NCBI GenBank assembly: GCA_946628965.1
Contig: CAMOXI010000005.1
Span: forward strand, 1 to 63,274
DNA: 63,274 nt
Direction of reading: 5' to 3'
DNA from: an uncultured Clostridia bacterium
GTDB lineage: Bacteria; Bacillota; Clostridia; Oscillospirales; Oscillospiraceae
Part shown: positions 45,756-57,800 of the stretch, in pieces
Position numbering within the stretch: position 1 is the stretch's first letter
Layout of the letters: each line of letters begins with the position of its first letter
Made by a program: the position numbers and the translations under genes
The notes under the pieces: generated by a model
What the model was told of the DNA's origin: nothing
Seen by the model: the letters and a program-made list of their open reading frames with translations, nothing else
Database searches by the model: none

Positions 45756-46070
45756 CTACACAACCCCCAGTACGCGCAGCGCGGCGCCTGCCGCGAGGAG
45801 CAGCAGCGGCAGCAGGGCCCAGAGGAAGCGGCGGGGCGGCGTCGGGCTGCCCGGCCCGGCGAAGGAGGCCGCGGCCTCCCGCGCCTGACGCAGCAGCGCC
45901 TCTCGATTCTCCCCGGCGTCACTCACATACTCGTCCCGCAATATGAACAGCGCCTCCCGGAAGCAGGGCGCCGGGGCCTTGACCACGATCACATTGCTCA
46001 CGGTGCCCCGCACCGGTACGGCAGCCCCCCGGCAGGGCGGGAGCGTGAGCCGTCTCAGACGCAGCTTCAT
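45756..46070 (-). CDS. Small tail-anchored protein next to spoIIE
   Basis: A 104-residue protein I do not recognise. It has a basic start (M-K-L-R-L-R-R-L), a short folded part, and a C-terminal transmembrane segment (F-L-W-A-L-L-P-L-L-L-L-A-A-G-A-A-L). The ATG overlaps the spoIIE stop in ATGA, which argues for coupled translation and a possible role in sporulation, though the longer frame upstream lies inside spoIIE and is not used. Confidence 0.65.
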   Translation of the reverse strand: MKLRLRRLTLPPCRGAAVPVRGTVSNVIVVKAPAPCFREALFILRDEYVSDAGENREALLRQAREAAASFAGPGSPTPPRRFLWALLPLLLLAAGAALRVLGVV

Positions 46071-48400
46071 GCCCGCTCCTCCACCCGGACGGTGACAACG
46101 GTCATATCGTCCGACGCGCCGAAGCGCTTCTCCGCCTCCCGCAGCACCAGCCGGGCCAGGCTCTTCATGTCCGTCCCCTCCTGAGAGAGCATGTCCTTGA
46201 GCCATTCATCCTCCGTGTCCGCCAGCACCCCGTCGGAGGCCACCAGGGCCAGCGCCCCGGGGTGCAGGCGCATGCGCACCGTATCCGGTGCAAGACCGCT
46301 CCCGTCCCCGGGCGAGAGGCCCACGGCCAGGCTCTCCCCCTGGATGCGGCGAATGCTTTTGCCGCTCTTCACGTAGGAGGGCGCCGCGCCGTATTTGTAG
46401 AAGCAGGCGTCCCCGCTGAAGAGATCCACGCACATCAGGTCCACTGTGGCGTAGCCCCAGGAGTCCGGGCTCTGCAGCAGCATGACGGAGTTTAAGATCT
46501 TCATGGCCACCGCCGGATCCACGCCGGAACGCAGGAACTTCTCCAGGATCGCGATGACCCGTGTGCTGTCCGCGGCGGCCTCGTCCCCGGTGCCCATGCC
46601 GTCGGAGAGGATCACGCAGAGGACGCCGCTGTCGGTCTTGAAATAGCTGCCCCGGTCGCCGCTGACCCGCTCGCCTTTCTTTTTGAGCGCCGCGATGCCC
46701 ACGGACACCGCCAGCGGCTCCGCCTCCAGCAGCGTGAGGCGGGAAGAACCCGCGCTCAGCTCCTCGGGCTGGCAGAGCCGCACCCCCGCGATGGCGGAGA
46801 GCTTTTCCAGATAGTCCGGCTCCCTGGTCAGCGGTGTGAGACGACCGCTCTCGATCACGATGCGAAGCCGCCCGCTGCCATCCCGGTAGACGGCGGCCTC
46901 GGCGTCGATGTCCAGGCTCCGCAGATAGCGCAGGAGCCGCCGCTCGGCCAGGGGATCTGCGCCGTTGATGCTGCCCAGCTCGTCCGCCACGCTGCCCAGC
47001 ACCTGGGCGATATCGGCGTACTGGCCCCAGGCCAGGCTCCGGTTCTCGGCGAGGCGGCTGCGCAGCTGGCGGCGGTAGGTCATGGCCCGCAGCTCCCCGT
47101 TCACGGCGGTGACAAAAGCGGAGAGATTGCCGCAGGCGGCCCGGAAGTGCCCGGGCAGATCCTCCGCCGTGAGGCAGCCCCTGGCCACCATGGCCCGGGT
47201 GGCGTCATTCATGGCGGAAAGGGTATCCATGTAGTTTGTGTTCCAGCACTGGTTCTTGTTCCGGCACCGGACGCAGACCGCGTCGGCGGCCCGGTCAAAG
47301 ACCCGGGCCACGTTTTCGTCGTTGCCCGGGGACTCCAGACTCCGGCGTACGGTGTCATAGAGCTCGCCGTAGGCCTCGCTCAGATTCTTGACCCGGCGGG
47401 CGTCAAAGCGCCGCAGGCCGGATTCTCCGCTCCCCCGCCCGGTGCTCTGCAGCAGCAGGCCGAGCCTGCTCAGCCAGGAGCCCGGCACCAGCATGAAGAG
47501 CACGGACGCGCAGAAGGTCTCAAACAAGGCGCTCACATACATCTCCGTCCGCCAGGCCGCCGCCACGGCCAGCGCGCCGCTCAGTACGAAGGACAGCACA
47601 AACAGGAAGCGCCCGTGCCGCCCGAATACACCGGAGAGCAGGCCAGAGAGCGCGTAAGCCATCGTGTAGAAGGGCGCGCCGGGGTTCCCGATGTCCATGG
47701 CGAGGCCCAGCACCGTGCCCACCGCCGTGCCGGTGAGCACGCCGCCCTTCATGGCAGACGCCATCACCAGCAGCAGCGCGGCCGTCCGCCCGACGGAGAC
47801 CGTATCGAACACAAGGATCCGCGAGAGCGCCATGCACAGCGCCGCAAGCAGGATCATGACCGCCACGCCGTGGCGCAGCTCGCTGCCCTCCGTATTGCCG
47901 CCCTCCCCGGCCAGGGCCTCCCGGAAGAAATACACCCCGCCGAAGGCCAGAGCCGTCTCCAGAAACAGGCCCGCGAGCAGCGTGATCCAGCTCTCCGCCA
48001 GGGCAAAACCGCCAAGCCAGGCGGTCAGGGCCATGATCGCCCCGGCCGTCACCGGCATGAAGAAGGGCCGCCGGTAGAGCGGCAGCTCGTGGAACACGAA
48101 GGCCACCGTGTACACCAGCACCGACGCCGCCACATAGCGCACACCCCATTCCAGTCCGCCGCCCAGCAGATAGCCCGCCGCCGCACCCAGCAGCGCCGAA
48201 ACGCCGCTGATGCCCGGCCCCGCCGCCGCCGTCAGCGCCATGCCGAAGGGCGCGCTGTCCTCCGGCACCCGGGCGCAGGCCATCACCGCGCCCATGGCAA
48301 AGTAAATCCCGCAGTGGGCCGCCGTAAAGAAGCGGCGGTCCATGCCCGCCCCTCCGCCATTCCGCAGCTCCAGCGGCCGCCCCTGCTCTTCCAACGCCAT
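46067..48400 (-). CDS. spoIIE: Stage II sporulation protein E (SpoIIE) serine phosphatase
   Basis: A 777-residue protein. The first 310 residues hold about ten transmembrane segments. A middle regulatory part follows, with a cysteine group C-V-R-C-R-N-K-N-Q-C-W near residue 375. The C-terminal PP2C domain has L-S-D-G-M-G-T-G near residue 593 and the usual C-terminal S-D-G-V-L motif. SpoIIE dephosphorylates SpoIIAA to activate sigma F in the forespore. Its presence marks a spore-forming lineage. AGGAGGCG precedes the ATG. Confidence 0.95.
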   Translation of the reverse strand: MALEEQGRPLELRNGGGAGMDRRFFTAAHCGIYFAMGAVMACARVPEDSAPFGMALTAAAGPGISGVSALLGAAAGYLLGGGLEWGVRYVAASVLVYTVAFVFHELPLYRRPFFMPVTAGAIMALTAWLGGFALAESWITLLAGLFLETALAFGGVYFFREALAGEGGNTEGSELRHGVAVMILLAALCMALSRILVFDTVSVGRTAALLLVMASAMKGGVLTGTAVGTVLGLAMDIGNPGAPFYTMAYALSGLLSGVFGRHGRFLFVLSFVLSGALAVAAAWRTEMYVSALFETFCASVLFMLVPGSWLSRLGLLLQSTGRGSGESGLRRFDARRVKNLSEAYGELYDTVRRSLESPGNDENVARVFDRAADAVCVRCRNKNQCWNTNYMDTLSAMNDATRAMVARGCLTAEDLPGHFRAACGNLSAFVTAVNGELRAMTYRRQLRSRLAENRSLAWGQYADIAQVLGSVADELGSINGADPLAERRLLRYLRSLDIDAEAAVYRDGSGRLRIVIESGRLTPLTREPDYLEKLSAIAGVRLCQPEELSAGSSRLTLLEAEPLAVSVGIAALKKKGERVSGDRGSYFKTDSGVLCVILSDGMGTGDEAAADSTRVIAILEKFLRSGVDPAVAMKILNSVMLLQSPDSWGYATVDLMCVDLFSGDACFYKYGAAPSYVKSGKSIRRIQGESLAVGLSPGDGSGLAPDTVRMRLHPGALALVASDGVLADTEDEWLKDMLSQEGTDMKSLARLVLREAEKRFGASDDMTVVTVRVEERA

Positions 48401-48435
48401 ACTATCGCCTCCTGAGTTTACATAAATGTGTGATT

Positions 48436-48468
48436 ATTATAATTATGTAATTTCAAGAAGCCTGTCAT
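48436..48468 (-). promoter_or_regulatory. Possible Spo0A-type promoter of spoIIE
   Basis: On the minus strand TATAAT lies 36 bases before the ATG, and ATGACA lies 21 bases further upstream. In Bacillus subtilis the Spo0A-activated spoIIE and spoIIG promoters have such long 21-22 base spacers. No clear TGTCGAA Spo0A box was found. Confidence 0.4.
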
Positions 48469-48702
48469 ATGGCGCTGTAGAAGCGGAGAACATTGCCCGG
48501 AGAAATCGGGGAAAATGTGAGGAGGACTCACCGGAGCCGGCCAGCCATCTGTTATTCTCTGTGCCGCCCGCTCCGGATGGCCCTGAAGCCCGAACGCCCC
48601 AGACATTCCGGAAGAGACTGCTGCCTCTCGCCGGGCCTGTTTGTTCTTTTCAGGCTCCCGGCAAAACGCTGAACGTGTTGTCCTTTTTTTCTCCCTTCAT
48701 TC

Positions 48703-48731
48703 TTGACTCTGAATACTAAATACCTTAAAAT
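48703..48731 (+). promoter_or_regulatory. Promoter of the giant LRR gene
   Basis: TTGACT and TAAAAT are 17 bases apart. The same two hexamers, spacing and about 75 bases of leader recur before the paralogue at 59803. The rest of the gene-free stretch 48401-48820 holds the spoIIE promoter and no coding frame that I can support. Confidence 0.75.
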
Positions 48732-48820
48732 AATATTAAATATGATTTATTGGGCGGAACAGCAAGGTTTCCGTCTGCTTATGACCATACTCTATTTGGA
48801 AAGATCGGAAGGAGAAGGAC

Positions 48821-51800
48821 ATGAAAAGAACTTGGAAGAGAGCCTTTGCCCTGTTTCTTTCTCTGGTGATGTGCCTGTCGCTGTTCCCGGCGTCGGCCTT
48901 CGCCGAGGGGGACGTTGCGGAGGAACCGGCTGATCCTGTCGTCCTGAGCGATGGCGAAGGATCTCAGGAAGGCGAAGCTGCAGGGGACGGCGACAATGAC
49001 AACCCCTCAGTCAGCGAAGCTGACAGCTCCCCTTACACAGGGGAGCCAATGGCTGACTCTGTCATCCTGAGCGACAGCGAAGGATTTCAGGAGACCGGCC
49101 CGGCCGACGAGGACGCGGTCATCGACCTGCAGCCCCTGACAGGCGTTGAGCTCGACGGGCTGGACGAGGAACCCGCCGCCGAAGTGCAGGACGCGGCAAC
49201 CTCCGGCACCTGCGGCGCGCAGGGAGACAATCTGACCTGGAGCTTTGATGCCGAAAGCGGCACGCTGACCATCTCCGGCTCCGGCGATATGAAGACCTTT
49301 TACGATGAAGATCTTCCGCCCTGGTACTACAGCGCAAGCACATTTCTGGTTATCACGATCGAGCCCGGCGTCACGAGCATCGGCCAGTACGCCTTCTCCA
49401 ACTGCCGCGCTCTCAGAAGCATCTCCCTCCCGGAGAGCCTGGTCAGCATCTCGGTCAACGCTTTTAACGAATGCGGTGCACTGACGGACGTGTACTACGG
49501 CGGCACCGAGGCGCAGAAAAACGCCCTGGTCGGCAAAGGCTGGGAGACCGGCGGCAACGAGTATCTCCTCAATGCCACCTGGCACTGTGCCGGTGAACCC
49601 GCAGAGCCTACTATCGTCGCCTCCGGTGAATGCGGCGCCGAGGGCAACAACCTGCTGTGGACGCTGGACGATCAGGGCACGCTGACCATCTCCGGTACCG
49701 GCGCCATGGCGGATTATGAGATGGGCAACTATTCACCCTGGTACAATTCACTGCGGGATCAGATAAAACGCGTCGTTATTGCAGACGGTGTGACGAGCAT
49801 CGGCAGCTCCGCCTTTGAATGGTGCGAAAGCCTGGAGAGTGTCACGATCCCCGAAAGCGTGACGCGTATCGGCGGCCATGCATTTTATTACTGCCTTGTT
49901 CTTTCGGGCGTCGCACTCCCCGAAAGTTTGACGAGCATCGGCGACTGGGCCTTTGCCTACTGCCGCACGCTGACGAGTGTCACGATCCCGGAGAGCGTGG
50001 CGCTCATAGATGAGGGAGCTTTTCGCGCCTGCAGCGGGCTGACCAGTATCGAGCTTCCTGACGGTGTGACGAGCATCGGCTACGGCGCCTTCGAAGAGTG
50101 CAGCAGTCTGGCGAGCATCACGCTCACGGCGAGTGTGACAAGTATCGACAGAACTGCGTTCAATAACTGCCCTTCGCTGACCATGTTCGCTGTCGCGCCG
50201 GATAATCAGGACTTTTCTTCCGCAGACGGGGTTCTTTTCAACAAGGCGCAGACGGAATTGATCCGCTGCCCCGGCGGGAAGAGCGGCGCATATGCCGTGC
50301 CCGACAGTGTGACCGTTATCGGCAAATGTGCTTTTGAACACTGCAGTGGGCTGACTGGTATCACGATCCCGGATGGCGTGACGCATATTGGCGAACAGTC
50401 CTTTATGTACTGCAGCGGGCTGACGAGCATCTCGCTCCCCGCGAGTGTGACGAGCATCGGCAGCGGTTCCTTCTCCACGTGCAGCGGACTGACCAGTATC
50501 GAGCTTCCTGACGGTGTGACGAGTATCGTCTCAGGTACTTTTTCCGGCTGCGGCGCTCTTTCAAGTATCACAATTCCCGCGAGTGTGACGAGCATTGAAG
50601 ACTGGGCCTTTACCAGCTGCGAGGCTCTGAGCGAGGTGTACTACGGGGGCACGGAAGCGCAGAAAAACGCCCTGGTCGGCAAAGGCTGGGAGACCGACGG
50701 CAACGAGCATCTCCTCAATGCCACTTGGCATTATACCGGTGAATCCCCCGAGCGCGAGATCTTCGCCTCCGGCGAATGCGGCGCGGAGGGTGACAACCTG
50801 ACCTGGGTTCTGTATGACGACGGCGAGCTGGTCATCGGCGGCAGCGGTGCCATGGCGGGATTCCATCAAGCCCCCTGGGATGACTATTCTGGCAGCATTC
50901 AGCGTGTCACGCTGGAATCCGGCGTGACGAGCATTGGCGAGTACGCTTTCTACCGTTGTACGAACCTGACAACCATTACGATCCCGGTCAGTGTGATGAG
51001 CATTGGCGAGTACGCTTTTGATGGCTGCTCCGCGCTCACCGAGGTGAATTATGGCGGCAATGCGGCGCGAAAAGACGCGCTGACCGGAGATCGGTGGAGA
51101 ACCGACGGCAACAGCGAATTGTTTGCTGCGCAATGGCATCTTACCGAAACGGCGGATCCCACGATTATCGACTCCGGCGAATGCGGCGCAGCGGGCGACA
51201 ATCTGACCTGGGCGCTGTATACAAGCTGGGAGCTGGTGATTTCGGGTGAAGGGGATATGCGTGACTGCTATCCCGAAGCCGCTCCCTGGGAGCTTTGGAA
51301 TGATAATATCCTCAAGGTTGTCATTGCGGATGGTGTGACAAGTATCGGCAGCCATGCATTCGATCAGTGCAGCCAGTTGGCAGAGGTCTCCCTTCCGGAG
51401 AGCCTGCTCAATATTGGCACCATGGCTTTCGACAGATGCCAGAGCCTGACGGATATCACGCTGCCCGGCGGTCTGCTCAGCATTGGGGAGCAAGCCTTCG
51501 CTGGCTGCACCGGCCTGACAGGCATGGAGATTCCCGCCTCCGTGACAAGCATTGCTGCAGATGCTTTTATCTGCAGCTCTGCAATTGCGTCTTTCACCGT
51601 CGCAGCGGAGAACAGCGCATACTCCTCCATTGACGGCGTCCTGTTCAACAAGGAGCAGACGAAACTGCTCCGCTTCCCGGAGGGGAAGAGCGCAGACTAT
51701 ACGATTCCGGAGAGCGTGACGGAGATCGGCGATTACGCCTTCTACTGCTGCAGTGGGCTGTCTGCTGTTACGATTCCCGCAAATGTGACAGATATCGGTG

Positions 51801-54800
51801 AACTCGCCTTTGCGGCATGCAGTACGCTTACAGACATGGCTATTCCTGCGGGGGTATACCATATCGGCAGGTCTGCTTTCACAGACTGCGTCACACTCAC
51901 AAGCATCGCAATTCCGGAGAGCGTGACAGAACTCCCGGAGGGCCTCTGCTACGGCTGCGGCGATCTGGTAAGCGTTAACTTGCCGCAGAACCTGACTTCC
52001 ATTGGCTTCAATGCCTTTGGACAGTGCGGCAGCCTGACAAGCATCGCGCTCCCTGCAAGTGTCACAAGTATCGGAGATTACGCCTTCAACTGCTCCTCGC
52101 TCAACGAGGTGTACTACGGCGGCACCGAAGCGCAGAAAAACGCCCTGATCAATAATGGCTGGAGCGCAGAAGGCAACGATCCCTTCTATTACGCCAAATG
52201 GCATTATGCCGGCGAGCCCGCAGAGCGCGAGATCCTCGCCTCCGGCGCGTGCGAGTATAACCTGCTGTGGACGCTGTATGACGACGGCGAGCTGGTCATC
52301 AGCGGCGAGGGTGAGATGAATATCCCTGGCCGGTATGAGGATATTGCCGCATATTCTTTCGCCCCGTGGGACAATTACCGCAGCGACATCCGGAAGATCA
52401 CGATCGAGCCGGGTGTGACCAGTATCTACCGGCAGGCATTCGTCAACTGTGAAAACCTGACGGAGGTCTCGATCCCGGATTCTGTAACCAGCATCGGCTA
52501 TTACGCCTTCTACGGCAGCAGCAGCCTGACGGCCATCACCCTTCCGGAGGGCATCACGATTCTGCCCCTGGGCGTCTTCGGCAACTGCACCAGCCTGCGC
52601 GACGTCCATCTCCCCCAGAGCCTGACCGTTCTGGAGGGATCCGGCGACTCCGGGTACGCAGGCGTGTTCCAGAACTGCACAGCCCTGACTGAGCTTACAC
52701 TTCCCGACGGGCTGGGCGAAATCGGTGAATACGTGTTCCGCGGCTGCAGCGGCCTTGCGTCCATCACGCTGCCGGGCAGCGTTACCCGCATCGGCAAAGG
52801 CGCTTTCACCAACTGCAGCGCGCTCGCTGCGGTCAACTACGGCGGCAGTCCGAGCCAGCGGAATGCCAATCTCGCGAGCAGCGCCTGGGTCAGCAGCGGC
52901 AATGAACCGCTCTTTGAGACCACCTGGCAGTATGGTGAAGCCGACGCCTTTGGCGATATCCACAGCTTTGCCGATCTGCAGGCAGCCGTGGCGGCCTACG
53001 ACGGCAGTGATCTGTATGTTTATTACAACGGGACAGAGCCCTTCGTGATGGAGGAATCCATCACGCTGCCCGAGCATCTGTACTTCTGCGCGGACGCTGA
53101 GAGTTCCACGGTGCGGATTCCCGCTGGGGTCACCCTGGCTGTCCTCTCCGAGACGCAGAACGCGTTCTATGTGGAGAACCTGGTGGTCGAGGGTACCATG
53201 CAGGCGCACAGAAGCGCTGTGGTGTTCAGCACCCTGAGCGGCCAGATCGACTGGTACCGCAATCTCGTCGCTTCCGGCGAATGCGGCGCCGAGGGCGACA
53301 ATGTGCGCTGGGAGCTGTACAGCAGCGGCGAGCTGGTCATCAGCGGCACCGGCGAGATGGACTGCTTCTATACGGAGGATGTCTTCACGCCCTGGCACCG
53401 CTACCACAGTGATATTCTCACCGGCGTCGTGGAAGAGGGCGTAAGCTCGCTCGGCGACGGCTGCTTCTGTGACTGTGAGAATCTCAGCAGCGTCACGCTG
53501 CCCGAATCGCTCACAACAATCGCCGGCAACGCCTTTACCGGATGCAAGAGTCTCCCGGGCATTTCGCTTCCCGGGCATGTGACGAGCATCGGCACATGGG
53601 CCTTTTCCAGCTGCAGCGGACTGACGGGCATCACCATTCCGGCGAGCGTGACCAGCATGGACAGATATGCTTTTTCCGACTGCAGCAGTCTGACGGAGAT
53701 CCTCGTGGAGGAGGACAATACGGCCTACTCTTCGAGAGACGGCGTTCTGTACAACAAGGAGCAGACGGAACTGATTCGCTTCCCCGCCGCGAAAACCGGT
53801 GCGGCAGTCATCCCGGAGGGTGTGACCTCCATCGGCAAGAGCGCCTTTGGAGGCTGCAAGGGCCTGACAAGCGTCACGATCCCGGAGAGTGTGACCAGCA
53901 TCGGGAACTTCGCTTTCAGCGGCTGCAAGGCCCTGACTGCCGTGTATTACTCCGGCACGGAAGAGCAGAAAAACACTCTGATCGATGACGGTTGGAGCAC
54001 CGTAGACAACTCTTACCTGTTCAATGCGACCTGGTACTATGGCAGCCACAAGACGATGATCCACAGCTTCGCCGAACTCAAGGCGCTGGTCGCCGCCTAT
54101 GACGGCAGCGAGACCCATGTCTCCTACATCGGCACTGCCCCCTTCGTGATGGAGGAATCCATCACGCTGCCGGAGAACTTCTACTTCTCCGCGGATGCTG
54201 AAGGCTCCTGCGTGATCATCCCGGAGAATGTCACGCTGACGGTGGAATCGACAGGATTCAATCCGTTTTATGCGGAGTCGATCCAACTGGAAGGCGTGCT
54301 GGTCGGGGACAGGAACAGTATCGTCGGCGCGATCTCCGGCACAGGTTACTGGAAGCAGACCGGCCTCTCCGGTCCGTACTACTTCTTCTACAGCGAGGAC
54401 GGCCTGCACAAGCTTCTTGCTGACAGCTTCACGGAGAGAACCTTGGTCCGCTACGGCGGAGACGACAGCTTTACTTTCACCCGCGATCTGACTTCGCCCG
54501 CGAATGTGGCGCTGATTGTTGAGCACGGGATGCGGATCCCGGCCGGCGTCCAGGTGACTGTCATGGATTCCTTCTTCAGCAAGGATGCCGTGATCGAAGG
54601 CAGCCTGGCACTCATGTACAGCGAAGAAAACGTGGAATCGTCCAATTCCTCCGTTTCCAGCCTGACGGTTACCGGCAGCCTGACCGTGCAAAGCCCGCTG
54701 ATTGTTTCGTATGGCGAACTGAACGGCAGGGATAAGATCACCCTGGAGGGTGAGCATGCGGAGATCAAATGGGTTCGCGAGGCTGTCGGCATGGCAGAGG

Positions 54801-57800
54801 CCGAGACCTGGCTTGCCGCCGCGCGCGCGGATGAGACGGAACACTTTGTTTACAGAGTCCTTGTCCGTCCGACCGAGGAGGACGGCGGCAGCCTGCTCCT
54901 GACGCAGAACATGGTGATCCCGGCGAATGCCGAAGTCATGTTCGACGCCACACCGACGGTTTCCGCCGGCGTCACGCTGCGCAATGCGGGCCTCATGGAG
55001 ATTGTTATCCCTCCGTTGACCGTGTATGGCAGCCTGGTCAATGAGGGTCGGATCGAGTGCCTCGTCGGTTATTCCGGCGAAGCAGTCCTGCGTCTCCAGA
55101 ATGGCGGGCAATACAGCGGCAGCGGCGAACTTGCCGTGGCCACCATGAATTCCGCCACGCAGGAAGACCTGGCACAGCTTCTGCCCGGCCTGGATCTGGC
55201 GCGCTTTGAGGAGATCACAAGCGAGCTGACCGTTGCAGATATGCACTGGTATCTGCGGAACTATCGGGAGAGTTCTGCGGGCGTGGTCGCTTCCGGCGAA
55301 TGCGGCGCAGAGGGCGATAACCTGACCTGGGTACTGTACGACGACGGCAGGCTGGTTATCTCCGGCACCGGCGCAATGATGGATTACATGAGCGACTCCG
55401 AAGTCCCCTGGTACTCTCATCTTGACGACATCAAGACAGTTACCATCGAATCCGGTGTGACGAGCATTGGCACTACTGCCTTCTTCAATTGCAGCAGACT
55501 GTTAAGTATCACGATCCCGACGAGTGTGAACAGCATAGGCGGATGTGCGTTTTTGAACTGCTCCAGCCTGACGAGTGTCACGATCCCGGAGGGTGTGACG
55601 GGCATCTGGGAGTTTACCTTTGAAGGCTGCTCCAGCCTGACGAGCGTCACGATTCCAACGAGTGTGACGGGCATAGACAGGTGCGCTTTTGCGGGCTGCT
55701 CCAGCCTGACGAGCGTCACGATCCCAGCGGGTGTGACGAGCTTAGACAGATATGCTTTTGAGGGCTGCTCCGGCCTGACGAGCATCACGATTCCGGCGAG
55801 TCTGAGGTCCATCGGCGATTGTGTCTTCACCGGCTGCAGCGGCCTGCAGGAAGTGCACTTCGGCGGCAGCCGCGGCGAGCGGCTTGCCCGCATTGACAAC
55901 GGCTGGGACGGCAGAGGCAACGAGGACTTGCTGAACGCCTACTGGTACTATGCCGGCGACAACTTCGGCGACATCCACAGCTTTGCCGAGCTGAAGGACG
56001 CCGTGGCGGCCTATGAGGCAAGCGGCGACGATATCTATGTCTACTATAACGGCACCGAACCCTTCGTGATTGAGGAGTCCATCACCCTGCCGAAGCGCGT
56101 CTACTTCTGCGCGGACGCCGAGGGTTCTTCCGTGGTCGTTCCCGCGGGTGTGGAGCTGATCGTCTCCTCCGGTGACAGGAACGCCTTTTACACCGAGAAC
56201 CTGATCGTCGAGGGCAGCATGACCGCTTCCCACCGCGCGGTTGTGTACCGGACGCTCACCGGCGAAGTCAACTGGGTGATCAGCCTGCTCGCTTCCGGCC
56301 GCTGCGGCAGCGCCGATTCGGATCTGTACTATGAGCTCTATGACGACGGCCGCCTGATCGTGACCGGCTCCGGCACGATGGAGGGCTATCCCTGGTGCGA
56401 TTACAACGCCGATATCCGCACGGTTACCCTGCCGGAGGGCCTGCGCACCATCAGTGACCGTGCCTTCCGCTACTGCGGCAATCTGCAGAGCATCAACCTC
56501 CCGGCGAGCCTTGCCGGCATCTACGATTACGCCTTTGACGGCTGCACCGGCCTGCGCGAAGTGAACTATGCCGGCAGCGAGCGCGAGAAGAACAGACTCA
56601 CGGACAACGGCTGGTCTGTCATCGGCAACGATCCGCTGTACAGTGCCTCCTGGACCTACGGCACTGAGACGCTCAGCACGGATATCCACAACTTCGCAGA
56701 CCTGAAGGCCCTCGTGGAGGCCTATGACGGCAATGAGTACTATGTCTACTACAACGACGCCGCGCCCTTCGTGTTTGAGGAATCCATCTCTCTGCCGCAA
56801 AACGTCTTCTTCTGTGCGGACGCGGACGGCTCCTCCGTACACGTTCCCGCGGGCGTCAGCCTGACGGTCGAGTCGCGGGTACCCAACGCGTTCTATGTGG
56901 AGAACCTGAACGTTGAGGGCAGCATGACCGCTTACCGGAGCGCCGTGAATTACCGCAATCTCAGCGGCGAGGTGACCTGGCTTCGGAATGTGATCGCCTC
57001 CGGTATCTGCGGTGATCAGGGCGACAATCTTCAGTGGTCGCTGGACGACGAGGGCCTGCTGCTCATCTGCGGCACCGGCGCCATGGCGGACTACGAGTCT
57101 TGCCGCAATGTCCCGTGGTATGCCTATAACAGCAGCGTTCGGCAGGTCACCCTGGAATCCGGTGTGACGAGCATCGGTCAGCATGCTTTCGAGGGCAGCG
57201 GCATGACGGGCATCGATCTGCCCGACACGCTGGTCAGCATCGGCTTCCAGGCCTTCCGCTGCTGCAAGCTGGTTGACCTGGTGATTCCCGATGGCGTGAC
57301 GAGCATCGGTGATTCCGCATTTATGGAGTGCAGCGCTTTGAAGCACGTCACGATTGCGGGCAGTGTGAGCAGCCTTGGCAGCAGTGCCTTTGCATGCTGC
57401 AGAGCACTGCAACGTGTAGCGCTTGAGGACGGCGTGACAAGCATCGACAGCAACTGCTTCTCCGAATGCGAGAAACTCGTTCGCATTGTGCTTCCGGAGA
57501 GTCTGACGAGTCTCGGCAGCGGTGTATTCAGTTACTGCAGCAACCTGCAGTGCATTATGATCCCCGAAAGCCTGACAAGTATCGGCGATGGTGCCTTTAC
57601 GATGTGCGAATCTCTGAAGGACGTGTACTACGCCGGCACGGAAGATCAGAGGAACGCCCTGACCAACAACGGCTGGAATACCAGCGGCAACAGTCCGCTC
57701 TTCAACGCGACATGGCACTACGAAGCGACCCGCTTCCCGATCGCCTCCGGTGAATGCGGCGCGGAGGGCAACAATCTGTTCTGGACGCTGTATGAAGACG

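Noticed and set aside
48426..48719. A 97-codon plus-strand frame between spoIIE and the giant LRR gene
   Set aside because: It overlaps the spoIIE promoter, has no ribosome site and no family resemblance.
50561..55420. A minus-strand open frame of 1619 codons antisense to the giant LRR gene
   Set aside because: It is a by-product of the repetitive, GC-rich codon pattern on the opposite strand. It has no ribosome site, no recognisable domain and poor amino acid composition.
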